The position numbers and the translations under genes are program-made. A stretch of 64,000 nucleotides of DNA. Origin: M3007 sp964550795 (GTDB taxonomy: Bacteria > Bacteroidota > Bacteroidia > Chitinophagales > Saprospiraceae). How positions within the stretch are numbered: the first letter of the stretch is position 1; every line of letters starts with the position of its first letter. The notes beneath the pieces are model-generated. The model made no database searches. It saw only the letters and a list, made by a program, of their open reading frames with translations, and was not told the origin of the DNA. Of the stretch, positions 17,275 through 25,957 are shown piece by piece. The DNA is taken from contig CAZKBH010000015.1 of the NCBI GenBank assembly GCA_964550795.1, positions 1-64,000 on the forward strand. The letters run 5' to 3'.

Positions 17275-19266
17275 CTATTGCTCAATAATAAACGCAAGTG
17301 TCTCTATGTGCATAAACCCGGCTGAAACATTCGCCGTTTTCCCGCCCCGCTTCATGCAATCTTCATTGAAATAGGTCTGCGCAAAAAGCCTTTCGAGTGG
17401 ATTGGAATTGGATTTGGTGTTGACCCCACGAGTTTGGACGATGGGGCGTAGGTCTATCGGCACGTCTGTCACGATTAATTTCAGGAGTTCTGTGCCATAA
17501 GGCGGCTCGAGTTCAAAGTTGGTTTTTAATTCAATGGTTTGCCCCGGCTTGATATAAAACTCTTCCGGCGTTTCTCGGACGTTGGGGGCTAATATCACAA
17601 AACTGTTGTCGGGAGAAAGGTCCAGAATGGTAAAATAAACCGGGTAATGGCCAGGGTTGCTTACCCGAATTCGGAAAACATCGCCTCGCTTGAAACGCAA
17701 ATTGCCAAATGAATCCGTTTTATCGGTTATCGGAATTTCTCCCCTGATTTGCATGGTTTTGCGGTCCAAATCCACGGGTACAATTTCGAGGTTTAGCTTA
17801 AGTTTCCCATTGACTACCTCCAATCCACGGAGGTAGGACACCTGTGCCCAGGACTGTATTTTTCGGATCATCCGTTCGGTGGCTACCTCGGTTCTGGTGT
17901 GGGCATCGGCCTCCGCTATGACGAGATTGCCGGACACCAACTGAACGGTTTCGCCATTTTGAACCACATGAAGATCGGCTGTCTTGTTGTCCTCCTGAAG
18001 CATAGGCATCACAGCAATCCGTTCTCTCAAAGCCTTTGCAATTGGGTGCTTGGCATCTAATTGTATGTTTATCCGGGCTTTCAAATCGCCAAAATTCCGT
18101 TCCAATACATAAACCCATGCAGTGCTTGAGATTTGCTTTTGCAGCGCACTGTCCAAGGCAACCATGCTTTCAAAAGGTCCGGAGGCTCTTATCGTGCCCT
18201 TTCTTAAAGCTTGTGTTCCTGCGGGATGGCGGGTTTCAGGCGGGTAAAGCCCGACCACAGTACCTTCATACAAGCCCTGCATCTGTCCGGCTTTTATTTC
18301 GATGTGTTTCGAACCGGCACTGCGTTTCACCGGGATGTGGCTGGGCTTTTCTACCAGACTTCCGCCAAAAACATGCTGATCGAGCATGCCCTCCACCTGC
18401 GGCTGTTGGCGTGAAGCAATTTTGGCCATTTCCAGCCGGATTTGATCAAAAAGTCCGCGGTAAGTGGTGGAGGAATTGGCCTGACCCAGTTTTTTGCACA
18501 AAGCATAGGTCAGTGAACCCAGCCAAATGCCGCGTTCGTCGCGGGTTTCAAAATTCAACTGATTGGCCGAGGAACCAAAAAATGCAACCATGGGCGCCAA
18601 GCCGTCATCAGCCTCGATTGGCAGCATTTCATCTTCAGGCTTTTTGTGGATGTGTTGGGCAATGTAACTGGAATCGGCCATGATTCGGTCGGTGCCCCGT
18701 GCAATCGCCATACCTCTGGTGCCCGTACCCGAGTGACACGAATCCAGAATGACCAGGAGGTTTCCTTGGGGTCCGATGCGCTTGCGGGCTTGGACGAAAA
18801 GTTGGCCAAGTTCGTCATCCCGAATCAGATATTGGCCCGTATTGCCTCCCTCGCCATAGCGCAGGGGGGAGTCGAAAGGCACTATGGCTTCATCAAAGCC
18901 GTCTACCTCGTCGCCATTATCATCGGCAACTTGCTGCCCATGACCAGAAAATTGAAAATAAAGCACGTCGCCGGGTTTTGCAGCATCTATCAGGTGTTTC
19001 TGGATGGCTCGCAGGATTCCCTTTCGCGTAGCATCGGCATCTTTTAAGATGGTGATGTCTTTTTCCTTAAAACCTTGCAGGAGCAGTACCTCGCGTACCA
19101 GTGCTGCGTCGTTGGCGGAATTAATTTTTTGCCAGCCGGAATGCTCGGAATAATCGCCAACTGCAATTAAAAGCGCGATTTTGCGGGGCGATTGGGCAAA
19201 CAAACTACTTCCCCATACACCAAAGAGGGTCAAAAAGAGCAAATGGAAAAGGGAAATCTGTTTCAT
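17275..19266 (-). CDS. Exported metacaspase-like protein with DUF4384
   Basis: 663 residues. The signal peptide ends near SLFAQ (25). A caspase-fold peptidase follows: ALLIAVGDY, catalytic His in FSGHGQQ (H109) and catalytic Cys in ILDSCHSGTGTRG (C177), with an acidic DDNGDEVDGFDEA loop as in metacaspases. After a linker, a DUF4384-type beta domain (about 525-615: GDVFRIRVSNPGHYPVYFTILD) is recognisable. The leader suggests an envelope or periplasmic location, unlike the cytoplasmic caspase at 3418. Substrate unknown. It is transcribed alone, convergent with the T9SS gene. Confidence 0.85.
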   Translation of the reverse strand: MKQISLFHLLFLTLFGVWGSSLFAQSPRKIALLIAVGDYSEHSGWQKINSANDAALVREVLLLQGFKEKDITILKDADATRKGILRAIQKHLIDAAKPGDVLYFQFSGHGQQVADDNGDEVDGFDEAIVPFDSPLRYGEGGNTGQYLIRDDELGQLFVQARKRIGPQGNLLVILDSCHSGTGTRGMAIARGTDRIMADSSYIAQHIHKKPEDEMLPIEADDGLAPMVAFFGSSANQLNFETRDERGIWLGSLTYALCKKLGQANSSTTYRGLFDQIRLEMAKIASRQQPQVEGMLDQHVFGGSLVEKPSHIPVKRSAGSKHIEIKAGQMQGLYEGTVVGLYPPETRHPAGTQALRKGTIRASGPFESMVALDSALQKQISSTAWVYVLERNFGDLKARINIQLDAKHPIAKALRERIAVMPMLQEDNKTADLHVVQNGETVQLVSGNLVIAEADAHTRTEVATERMIRKIQSWAQVSYLRGLEVVNGKLKLNLEIVPVDLDRKTMQIRGEIPITDKTDSFGNLRFKRGDVFRIRVSNPGHYPVYFTILDLSPDNSFVILAPNVRETPEEFYIKPGQTIELKTNFELEPPYGTELLKLIVTDVPIDLRPIVQTRGVNTKSNSNPLERLFAQTYFNEDCMKRGGKTANVSAGFMHIETLAFIIEQ

Positions 19267-19312
19267 AGAATGCGGCCCAAGATAGATAGTACATCAGCAA
19301 ACCGCCCAAAAA

Positions 19313-19345
19313 ATCGGGGTGCGACGCTTAACCGCCGCACCCCGA
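19313..19345. repeat. CGGGGTGCG palindrome, family D, copy 1
   Basis: Arms TCGGGGTGCG and CGCACCCCGA around CGACGCTTAACCGC. A longer perfect version is at 62566-62598. The right arm merges into the IS66 remnant. Confidence 0.55.
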
Positions 19346-19945
19346 GGTGACCGAGCATCAGGCACTGGACTGGGTTTGCAGCGGCTGTCAGGCCCTGAAC
19401 CGGGGCCAGTGCCCGCANNNNNNNNNNNNNNNNNNNNNNNNNNNNNNNNNNNNNNNNNNNNNNNNNNCTCCAACACGCAATACGGTCTTCGTCTGGTGGC
19501 GATGAGCGCGCTGTTCAACAATGGCTACAACATCCCACGCAACAAGGTTCAGTCGATCTTCAAGGACCTGTACGGGGTGACGCTCAACGAACAGACGCTA
19601 CAGGCCCAGAACGAGCTCGTCTATGCCTGTTTGGAAGCGGATGAGGCACACATCAAGTCCCGGTTGGTACAAAGCACGGCGGTCAATTTTGACGAAAGCG
19701 GTTTTTATGTGGGAAGGGAGCGTTTCTGGGGGCATGTACGAACGCTCCGACAAAGGCCGGGCCACGATCCCGATTAGCGAGCGGCCCGATACGATGCTCA
19801 AGTACCAAAACCTGCTCGAACATGCGGACAAAGAAGAGCCTCCGCCGATTCAAAAACCTCGCGGCAAACCCAAAAAAACAAAAGACCGAAACTTGTTTGA
19901 CCGATTGACCAAACACCAGGATGCGGTGCACAAAGTGGTCATAGA
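19340..19945 (+). pseudogene. IS66-family transposase remnant
   Basis: Fragments in shifting frames around a 50-N gap (19418-19467). A zinc-finger piece (VTEHQALDWVCSGCQALNRG) comes before the gap. After it come YGLRLVAMSALFNNGYNIPR and the first catalytic region VNFDESGFYVGRERFWGHV. After an internal loss and frame change, the late segment EEPPPIQKPRGKPKKTK, RNLFDRLTKHQDAV follows. These are all IS66 hallmarks, but the middle of the catalytic domain is missing and the C-terminus is replaced by an IS30 piece. Inactive. Confidence 0.75.
19418..19467. other. Assembly gap (50 N)
   Basis: Fifty N within the IS66 remnant, probably a collapsed repeat or contig join. Confidence 0.95.
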
Positions 19946-20282
19946 CCTACTTCAAAGCTCCACTTTGCCAAAAAAAACGATCACCTTTGACATCGGAACC
20001 GAATTCGCCTATCACCAACAAATTGCCGAAGACTTGGGCGTACAGGTTTACTTTGCCAACCCATACCATTCCTGGGAAAGAGGGTTGAACGAAAACACAA
20101 ACGGTCTCATCAGACAGTTCATACCGCAGAAGCAAAACCTCAAAGAACAGGACGAAAAAGTGATCGCAGCAGTGCAAGAAAACTTAAACAACAGACCGCG
20201 AAAATCGCTCGGGTTTTTAACACCTATTGAGTTCTATCAAGCGGCCGATAAGAAAACTAAATCTGTTGCATTTGAAACTTGA
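19946..20282 (+). pseudogene. IS30-family transposase C-terminal remnant
   Basis: In the same frame as the last IS66 piece, the sequence turns into the C-terminus of an IS30 transposase: TITFDIGTEFAYHQ (second catalytic Asp), YFANPYHSWERGLNENTNG (catalytic Glu) and RPRKSLGFLTPIEFY. The N-terminal half is absent. The two remnants share an open frame across about 19800-20282, so a chimeric protein could be read but would lack a full catalytic triad of either family. It ends 20 bases before the caspase-TPR gene. Confidence 0.8.
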
Positions 20283-20302
20283 ATCCGCCAGTTACAAAAA
20301 AG

Positions 20303-23215
20303 ATGATGAAAAATTTGCTGACCATTCTCGCGCTGCTTGCTTGTACTGCGCTCTCCGCCCAGGAAAAAGGTGTCACCCCACTGGCCACTCCCACTCCTCC
20401 AGGAGGGGGTATGGGGGAGGTTCGTGCCGTCGTCATCGGCATCTCCGACTACCAGGACAAGGACATCCCCGACCTGCGCTTTGCCGACAAAGACGCCGAG
20501 GCCTTCGCAAACTTCCTGCGCTCGCCCGCCGGCGGTTCCCTCGACAACGACCACCTGAAGGTGCTGACCAACGACCAGGCCACCGCCGGTCGCATCGCCG
20601 AGGCCCTCGATGCCCTCATCGAGCAGACGAAGGAAGGCGACCAGGTCATCATCTACTTCAGCGGGCACGGCGACGTGAATCGCAAGACAGTGTCGCAACC
20701 GGGATTCCTGCTCTGCTGGGACTCGCCCAGCCGGGTGTACATGGGCGGCGGCACCTACTCGCTTTCCTTTTTGCAGGAGGTCGTCTCCACGCTGTCGGTG
20801 CAGAATCTGGCGAAGGTCACCGTCATCACCGATGCCTGCCACGCCGGAAAACTCTCCGGCAGCCAAATCGGCGGGGCGCAGCTCACCGCCGCCAACCTCG
20901 CCCGGCAGTTCGCCAACGAGGTGAAAATCCTCTCCTGCCAGCCCAACGAGTTTTCGCTGGAGGGCGAGCAGTGGGGCGGCGGGCGCGGCGTTTTCAGCTA
21001 CCACCTCGTGGACGGGCTGTTCGGCCTCGCCGACCGCAACGGCGACGGCATGGTCACCGTCGGCGAGCTCGACCGCTACTTAGAGGACAACGTGACCGCC
21101 GAAGCCGCGCCGCAGAGCCAGGTGCCGATGCTGCTCGGCAACAAGACCGAGCGGCTGGCGACGGTGGACGCCGCTATTTTGGCGGATTTGCAAAAATCGA
21201 AAGGCAGCGGGATGCCCGTTTTCGCCGCCACCGAGGGCCGGGGACTGGAGGACGAGGTGCTGGCGAAGCTCGATTCGGGCATCGTCGGACAGTATTTTGC
21301 CTTCAAAAAAGCGGTGGCGGAAAAACGCTTTTTCCCCGGCCTGGCAACCGCCGGCCCCGCACCGGCCGCCGATGAACTTTACACCTCGCTCTCGGCCGAG
21401 CCGGGACTGGCCCCGCTGCACGGTTTCATGAAAAGAAACTACGCCGCCGCCCTGCAGGACGATGCCCAGCAGACCATGAACGAATGGATGAAGACCAAAC
21501 AGGATGTATCCCTCGAAGCCGTTGCTACCGAGCGCCTGCCGCAAAAGGTGTTCACGGAAAAGGTCCGGTCGTACCCCCGCTGCCTGGACCGGGCGGCCGA
21601 ACTGCTGGGTGAAAAGCATTACATGTACGCCGCCCTGAAGGCCCGGAAGTTTTTCTTCGAGGGCTACCTTTTGGCGAATTCCAACCGGAACCCGAACACG
21701 GAGTTGGGGGAACGTGCCCTGGGGCTGTTCCGCCAGTCGCTCGCCTGGCAACCGGAACAGCCGCAGGTATATTGGCAGATGAGCAAGGTGTTTGCCTTCA
21801 ACCTGTCTCAACTCGATTCGCTGGAGAATTATACCCGGAAGGCCCTGATAACTCACCCAAACTGGCTATTGCCCCTAACCGAAACTGCTTCATTGCTTTG
21901 CTACCGATACGAGCAATTCGACCGGGCAATGGCATTTTTGGAGCAGGCAAATCAGATAGATTCCAATGCCTCTGAGGTCTTGAATAGTTGGGCTATTTAT
22001 TATTTCAATCAAGAAAACTTCAGCGAAGCGGAATTGCAACTAAAGAAAGCCGTTGCGCTGGATTCGACGAATATCTATGCCTGGAGCAACCTGGGACTAT
22101 GCTATATCCGGACTAACCGCTATCCTGAAGGAGAGACGGCTTCGAAAAAAGCCATTGCGCTCGATTCGACGAATGCCTTCTCTTGGAGGGTCCTAGGGGA
22201 AGTGTACGATAAAACCCGCCGCTACGCCGAAGCGGAGCAGGCCTTGAAAAGAGCCATTACGCTCGATTCTACGATTGCCCATGCCTGGAACTACCTCGGG
22301 ATTGTCTATCTCAATCTTGGTCGCTACCCCGAAGTGGAGTCTGCTTATAAAAAAGTCATTGCGCTCGATTCTACGATTGCCCATGCCTGGAGCAACCTCG
22401 GGAGTTTGTACATCGATACCCGCCGCTATGCCGAAGCGGAGTCTGCTTATAAAAAAGCCATTGCGCTCGATTCGACGGCTGCCGTTCCCTGGAACGACCT
22501 CGGTTATTTGTACAACATCACCAACCGCTTCGCCGAAGCGGAGTCTGCTTTTAAAAAAGCCATTGCGCTCGATTCTGCGTATGTCATTGCCTGGAACAAC
22601 CTCGGGAGTTTGTACATCGATACCCGCCGCTATGCCGAAGCGGAGCCGGCCTTGACAAAAGCCATCGCCCTCGATTCGACGCTTGCCAACCCCCACAAGC
22701 ACCTCGGCATGGTCTTCTTCAAAACCAACCGCCCCGATGAGGCCCGGCAACACTTCCTCAAAGCGCTCGAACTGAACCCCAACTATGCAGCAGCCTATCT
22801 CGGCATGGCCTATTTATTTGCCGAAGCCTTGGCGAAGGAAGATACGCCCGCCTCCGCTAAAGCTACGGCGGGTAAAGAAGCCATCGGCTACGTGGAGCAA
22901 GCCATCGGCAAGGGCACCACCATGGAGCAACTTGAGAAGGACGAAGACCTCGCCCCCCTACGAGAGCAAAAGGAGCCGTGGGAAGCGCTGATGAAGAAGT
23001 ATTTTTCCGACAAGATGTACTACAATCTCGCCTGCGCCCAAAGCCTGAAAGGCGAGTTGGACAAGGCCTTCGAGTCCCTCGAGCTGTCGCTGACCAACGG
23101 CTGGAAGGACTACGACTGGATGCAGCAGGACACCGACCTCGCTCCCCTGCGGGAGCAGAAGGAACAGTGGGGGGCGCTGATGAAAAAGTATTTTCCGGAG
23201 AAGGGGAAAGACTAA
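20303..23215 (+). CDS. Exported caspase-like protein with TPR array
   Basis: 970 residues from the ATG at 20303. Signal peptide (LLTILALLACTALSAQ, 1-20). The caspase fold has AVVIGISDY (42-50), catalytic His in YFSGHGD (H122) and Cys in ITDACHAGK (C179). An EF-hand-like DRNGDGMVTVGEL segment lies near 245. From about 440 a tetratricopeptide array runs to the end, with at least six 34-residue repeats built on KAIALDST..AW.NLG. TPRs usually dock partner proteins. GC is visibly higher than in neighbours, and transposon remnants adjoin the 5' end, which suggests acquisition by transfer. A palindrome is translated as ASAKATAGK near residue 850. Confidence 0.85.
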   Translation: MMKNLLTILALLACTALSAQEKGVTPLATPTPPGGGMGEVRAVVIGISDYQDKDIPDLRFADKDAEAFANFLRSPAGGSLDNDHLKVLTNDQATAGRIAEALDALIEQTKEGDQVIIYFSGHGDVNRKTVSQPGFLLCWDSPSRVYMGGGTYSLSFLQEVVSTLSVQNLAKVTVITDACHAGKLSGSQIGGAQLTAANLARQFANEVKILSCQPNEFSLEGEQWGGGRGVFSYHLVDGLFGLADRNGDGMVTVGELDRYLEDNVTAEAAPQSQVPMLLGNKTERLATVDAAILADLQKSKGSGMPVFAATEGRGLEDEVLAKLDSGIVGQYFAFKKAVAEKRFFPGLATAGPAPAADELYTSLSAEPGLAPLHGFMKRNYAAALQDDAQQTMNEWMKTKQDVSLEAVATERLPQKVFTEKVRSYPRCLDRAAELLGEKHYMYAALKARKFFFEGYLLANSNRNPNTELGERALGLFRQSLAWQPEQPQVYWQMSKVFAFNLSQLDSLENYTRKALITHPNWLLPLTETASLLCYRYEQFDRAMAFLEQANQIDSNASEVLNSWAIYYFNQENFSEAELQLKKAVALDSTNIYAWSNLGLCYIRTNRYPEGETASKKAIALDSTNAFSWRVLGEVYDKTRRYAEAEQALKRAITLDSTIAHAWNYLGIVYLNLGRYPEVESAYKKVIALDSTIAHAWSNLGSLYIDTRRYAEAESAYKKAIALDSTAAVPWNDLGYLYNITNRFAEAESAFKKAIALDSAYVIAWNNLGSLYIDTRRYAEAEPALTKAIALDSTLANPHKHLGMVFFKTNRPDEARQHFLKALELNPNYAAAYLGMAYLFAEALAKEDTPASAKATAGKEAIGYVEQAIGKGTTMEQLEKDEDLAPLREQKEPWEALMKKYFSDKMYYNLACAQSLKGELDKAFESLELSLTNGWKDYDWMQQDTDLAPLREQKEQWGALMKKYFPEKGKD
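22045..22680 (+). repeat. Tandem 102-bp TPR-coding repeats
   Basis: Near-identical units with period 102 bases (34 residues), recognisable by AAAAAAGCCATTGCGCTCGA starting near 22147, 22450 and 22552, with variants near 22247, 22348 and 22654. The DNA similarity indicates recent duplication or gene conversion inside the array. Confidence 0.8.
22847..22872. repeat. Palindrome inserted in frame in the caspase-TPR gene
   Basis: CCCGCCTCCGCTAAAGC through TACGGCGGG is an imperfect palindrome (CCCGCC..GCT / AGC..GGCGGG). It interrupts the end of a TPR and is translated as PASAKATAGK. The same peptide is familiar as a translated repeat in other Bacteroidota proteins. Confidence 0.6.
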
Positions 23216-23304
23216 GGATTCAATTCCTCTTGTATGCGCCGGATTTGTGCTTTAAGTACCGGAAGTTCCTGAACGGCAACACCCCAGATGTCTTCCAGAG
23301 AGAC

Positions 23305-23377
23305 GCTCCGCTAGCGCGAAGCTCCTCCACCTCCAAGCCCAACGCACGCTGTCGCGACGTTTCAACGTCGCGACATG
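23305..23377 (+). repeat. REPIN-like family A repeat, single copy
   Basis: Complete unit: CTCCGCTAGCGCGAAGCTCC, then CAAGCCCAACGCACGCTG, then TCGCGACGTTTCAACGTCGC and GACAT. The stretch 23216-23524 holds no gene apart from this repeat. Confidence 0.85.
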
Positions 23378-23524
23378 GATATAATATTGATTTTCAACAG
23401 CTTTTGGAGACTTTGGACAGGTGAAACGGGGGATAGTTCAGGGCATTCGCTCGCAAGACACTGTTCAAAACTTGGATAATTGCCAATTTGCCTTTATCCT
23501 TGGGGTCTAACAATAATGGTTGTC

Positions 23525-23734
23525 ATGACTATAGAACGCACAGCAGATGCTATCATCGTGAAACTGCCAACGAATATTAATATCGAGGAGATTCAGCGAT
23601 TTCTAAACTACCTCCGCTACAAAGAAATTGTTGCCAAAAGCAAGGCGACGCAAGAGGATGTTGACAAACTCTCCAGAGAGGTCAACAAACGTTGGTGGGA
23701 GAAAAATAAACATCGTTTTCTGCCCGGAGAATGA
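23525..23734 (+). CDS. Orphan antitoxin-like protein
   Basis: 69 residues from the ATG at 23525 (MTIERTADAIIVKLP); an in-frame ATG at 23516 adds three residues. The N-terminal strand followed by INIEEIQRFLNYLRYKEI and the C-terminal VNKRWWEKNKHRFLPGE are typical of small antitoxins paired with PIN-domain toxins in Bacteroidota and cyanobacteria. Its stop overlaps a downstream ATG by 4 bases, the usual toxin-antitoxin coupling, but the following frame is cut off after four toxin-like codons. It therefore appears to be a leftover antitoxin. Confidence 0.65.
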   Translation: MTIERTADAIIVKLPTNINIEEIQRFLNYLRYKEIVAKSKATQEDVDKLSREVNKRWWEKNKHRFLPGE

Positions 23735-23781
23735 AAGTCGTAGCCGCACCACCCGCTGCCAATCAAGGACTTACCAAATGA
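23731..23781 (+). pseudogene. Truncated toxin start
   Basis: The ATG overlapping the antitoxin stop begins MKVV, as PIN-type toxins often do (MKVVIDxN...). It then runs into unrelated sequence (AAPPAANQGLTK) that is the antisense end of the convergent membrane-protein gene, and stops. The toxin body is missing. With only four matching residues this is suggestive, not proven. Confidence 0.4.
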
Positions 23782-24875
23782 ACCCCGATATTGAAAAACA
23801 AGGGATTTCCGAGGGTGTTGAGCATGGCATAAGGCTGGTTTCCGGTGAACCCTCTAAAAAACTCCCGGCCGTCATTTGACAGCGTGTCTGCGTTGAATGA
23901 CCAGTTGTAGCGCCAGCCAATTTGCGCAGAGAGCCAGACAAAACCAGCAATTTGGCGCTGGAATTCTACCCTGGTGCGCAGTTCGCCGCGCCGTAACTCC
24001 AGGCTGCGCTCTGTATCCGAGAGATAATCAATTCGGTAGCTCTGCCCCTCCAGTTCGTATCCAGCCAGCAGCAAATTGCGCGGATTGAACGTGCGCCGGA
24101 AATGGGCACGGGCCGGGAACAAAATTTCGGTACCCCACTTTCGATTGGGAGCGGTGTAATTGAACATCACCACCGGAATATAATTCATTTCGCCCACACG
24201 GTATGTCCTGGATACGCCTACCCCCCACTGCTTTCGATCATTGGGACGCTTGCCCCAAATAGCGGCTGCGGAGTACCGCAAATACCGTAAAGATTGCATG
24301 TTTTGCAGGGTATAATTGCCACTCAAGTCGGCACTTCCCTGAAACAACAGAAAGCTGTGCTCATTGAGCGGTTTGAACAAGGTGGTATTAAGGCCAGCCG
24401 TTCGCAATCCGGTGCGATCCAGTTCATTGATTAATCCAGCCGCGCCGATCCCGGACACCTGATCTTGCATCCGGTAGCCAGTTTGCCAGAAATTGGCGCC
24501 CAACTGCCATACCAGACTGTTTTTGGAAATAACCGGGATATTTGCGGACAGACGCAAGCCTCCGGTGAACACGGCCGTGGCAGACTCCGCAACGGGCGCC
24601 TCATCGTTTTCCTGGTAGCTACCAACCTGCGAAAAGCGCATATCATGGCCCAATTGCCCATCGTACTGAAGCGAAATGAACCGTTGGGGACTCAGATTAA
24701 ATATTTTAGGACTACAATACCGTTTGGCATTTTCGTCCACAAACTCTACTTGGTCGTAGATGCTATAGTCCTCCTCGGGAGCGGTGGCAGTGGTATCCTG
24801 CTGAGCCGAGGCCCCGAGGATCTGGCACGCAAAAACCAATAAAAGAAGACCTTTTGTATTGCTGAGAAGCGACAT
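23763..24875 (-). CDS. Putative outer-membrane beta-barrel protein
   Basis: 370 residues with a signal peptide (GLLLLVFACQILGASAQ) and then alternating amphipathic strands typical of an outer-membrane barrel (LVWQLGANFWQTGYRM, FVWLSAQIGWRYNWSFN), ending in PLFFNIGVHLVSP. It resembles uncharacterised Bacteroidota barrels of the DUF6268 kind, but I cannot confirm the family. It starts 11 bases after the DUF2147 gene and forms a three-gene unit with it and the lipoprotein gene upstream. Confidence 0.7.
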   Translation of the reverse strand: MSLLSNTKGLLLLVFACQILGASAQQDTTATAPEEDYSIYDQVEFVDENAKRYCSPKIFNLSPQRFISLQYDGQLGHDMRFSQVGSYQENDEAPVAESATAVFTGGLRLSANIPVISKNSLVWQLGANFWQTGYRMQDQVSGIGAAGLINELDRTGLRTAGLNTTLFKPLNEHSFLLFQGSADLSGNYTLQNMQSLRYLRYSAAAIWGKRPNDRKQWGVGVSRTYRVGEMNYIPVVMFNYTAPNRKWGTEILFPARAHFRRTFNPRNLLLAGYELEGQSYRIDYLSDTERSLELRRGELRTRVEFQRQIAGFVWLSAQIGWRYNWSFNADTLSNDGREFFRGFTGNQPYAMLNTLGNPLFFNIGVHLVSP

Positions 24876-24886
24876 GAGCAGGGTGC

Positions 24887-25345
24887 TTATTTGAGTTTAA
24901 CCCGCTTCCATACATCGGTTCTGCCGAGGGCTTTTACCCCTACGTAACCGCGAATATCGAGCGTATTTTCATCCTTGACCTTAATCACACTACTGTAGGT
25001 GCTGCCACTTTCCGGGTCGTAAATGGTGCCATCGGTCCATTCGCCACTTTTAAATACAAAGTCTTTCAACATACGGTACCCCTTGAGCGGTACGCTGCGC
25101 ATGGATTCATCCGGATTGTTTTTATCTACTTTGGGTTGTTGGGTTTGTGGATCATTGGGCTCCCGCAGCCAAACAATTTTACCATAGTATTTGGATCCGA
25201 TTTTTTCCACCTTAACGCGGGCCTTCCCATTGCTGGGCTCCCACAGTCCGATCAGTTGGTCGCCGTTATCTTGCGCAGTAGCTGTAGTCAGCATCGTGGC
25301 GAGAAGGCCGCAAAGCAGCCAAAAAGATTTCATGTTCATATTCAT
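24887..25345 (-). CDS. DUF2147 family exported protein
   Basis: 152 residues: a signal peptide ending ATAQ, then the compact DUF2147 beta domain with the characteristic GLWEPSNGKARVKVEK, GKIVWLREPNDP, GTIYDPESGSTY and LDIRGYVGVKALGRTDVW blocks. These small periplasmic proteins are common in Bacteroidota; a lipid or sugar ligand has been suggested for the fold but none is shown. Its ATG overlaps the stop of the upstream gene by one base (TAATG). Confidence 0.9.
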   Translation of the reverse strand: MNMNMKSFWLLCGLLATMLTTATAQDNGDQLIGLWEPSNGKARVKVEKIGSKYYGKIVWLREPNDPQTQQPKVDKNNPDESMRSVPLKGYRMLKDFVFKSGEWTDGTIYDPESGSTYSSVIKVKDENTLDIRGYVGVKALGRTDVWKRVKLK

Positions 25346-25854
25346 TAGCGGTTAAGTGTAATTTGAAATTCGAAAATGCCTTTTAAGTGCAAATCCGGAA
25401 GCGTATCTTTTTTCACGTTAATGTCAGCTACAAAAGTCATGCTTGGCTGACGCAAAAAGTCTGCGATTTTTTTTTGTTCCTGAGCGGTTTGCAAAACGAG
25501 CCCGGTTTGTCCTTCCGGCACGGGGTTTAAGACCCCTACTTTTTGCATATCGGCTTTTTCAGCGGCCAGGTGCAGGGTTATTTCGCTCATCAAACTGGAA
25601 TTCATACTGTCCGGCAGCATGAAGGAAGCTTTTACGAGTTTCACCTCGCGCACATCGGCCATGTTTGCACCTTTTGATTGGAGCCATTTTTCGAGGGCGG
25701 GTTGATATTCCCCCTGCGCAGTGTTGGAACCTTCCATCAAAGGGCCAGAAGCCAGCATGGAAACTTCTTCGGTTGTAAAACTGAGTACTTCAGACGAAGA
25801 ACAAGCGACGAAGAACAGCGCACTAAAAAAGAGAAAAAATTGCAATACTTTCAT
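25345..25854 (-). CDS. Lipoprotein of unknown function
   Basis: 169 residues with an SpII signal (FFLFFSALFFVACSSS, lipid-modified Cys near 18). The mature part is a mixed alpha/beta domain without motifs I recognise. It is the first gene of a minus-strand operon with the DUF2147 and barrel genes. Confidence 0.7.
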   Translation of the reverse strand: MKVLQFFLFFSALFFVACSSSEVLSFTTEEVSMLASGPLMEGSNTAQGEYQPALEKWLQSKGANMADVREVKLVKASFMLPDSMNSSLMSEITLHLAAEKADMQKVGVLNPVPEGQTGLVLQTAQEQKKIADFLRQPSMTFVADINVKKDTLPDLHLKGIFEFQITLNR

Positions 25855-25925
25855 GACAACATGTTATACTTTGTTTTCGAACAGCAAAGTTATTATTTTG
25901 TTTTGAATCTTGTATGTACTTTCGT

Positions 25926-25957
25926 TTGGGGGATTGGTGGAGCTTCGCGCTAGCGGG
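25926..25957 (-). repeat. Family A repeat, partial copy
   Basis: Only the GAGCTTCGCGCTAGCGGGG module with TTGGGGGATTGG before it remains. The truncated FG-GAP-like frame begins directly after it. Confidence 0.6.

Noticed and set aside
20227..21375. 382-codon plus-strand frame starting in the IS30 remnant
   Set aside because: Arg-rich out-of-frame reading of the GC-rich caspase-TPR gene.
22045..22680. Possible CRISPR-like spacing of identical units
   Set aside because: The period is 102 bases, fully coding, with variable positions typical of TPR codons; no cas genes.
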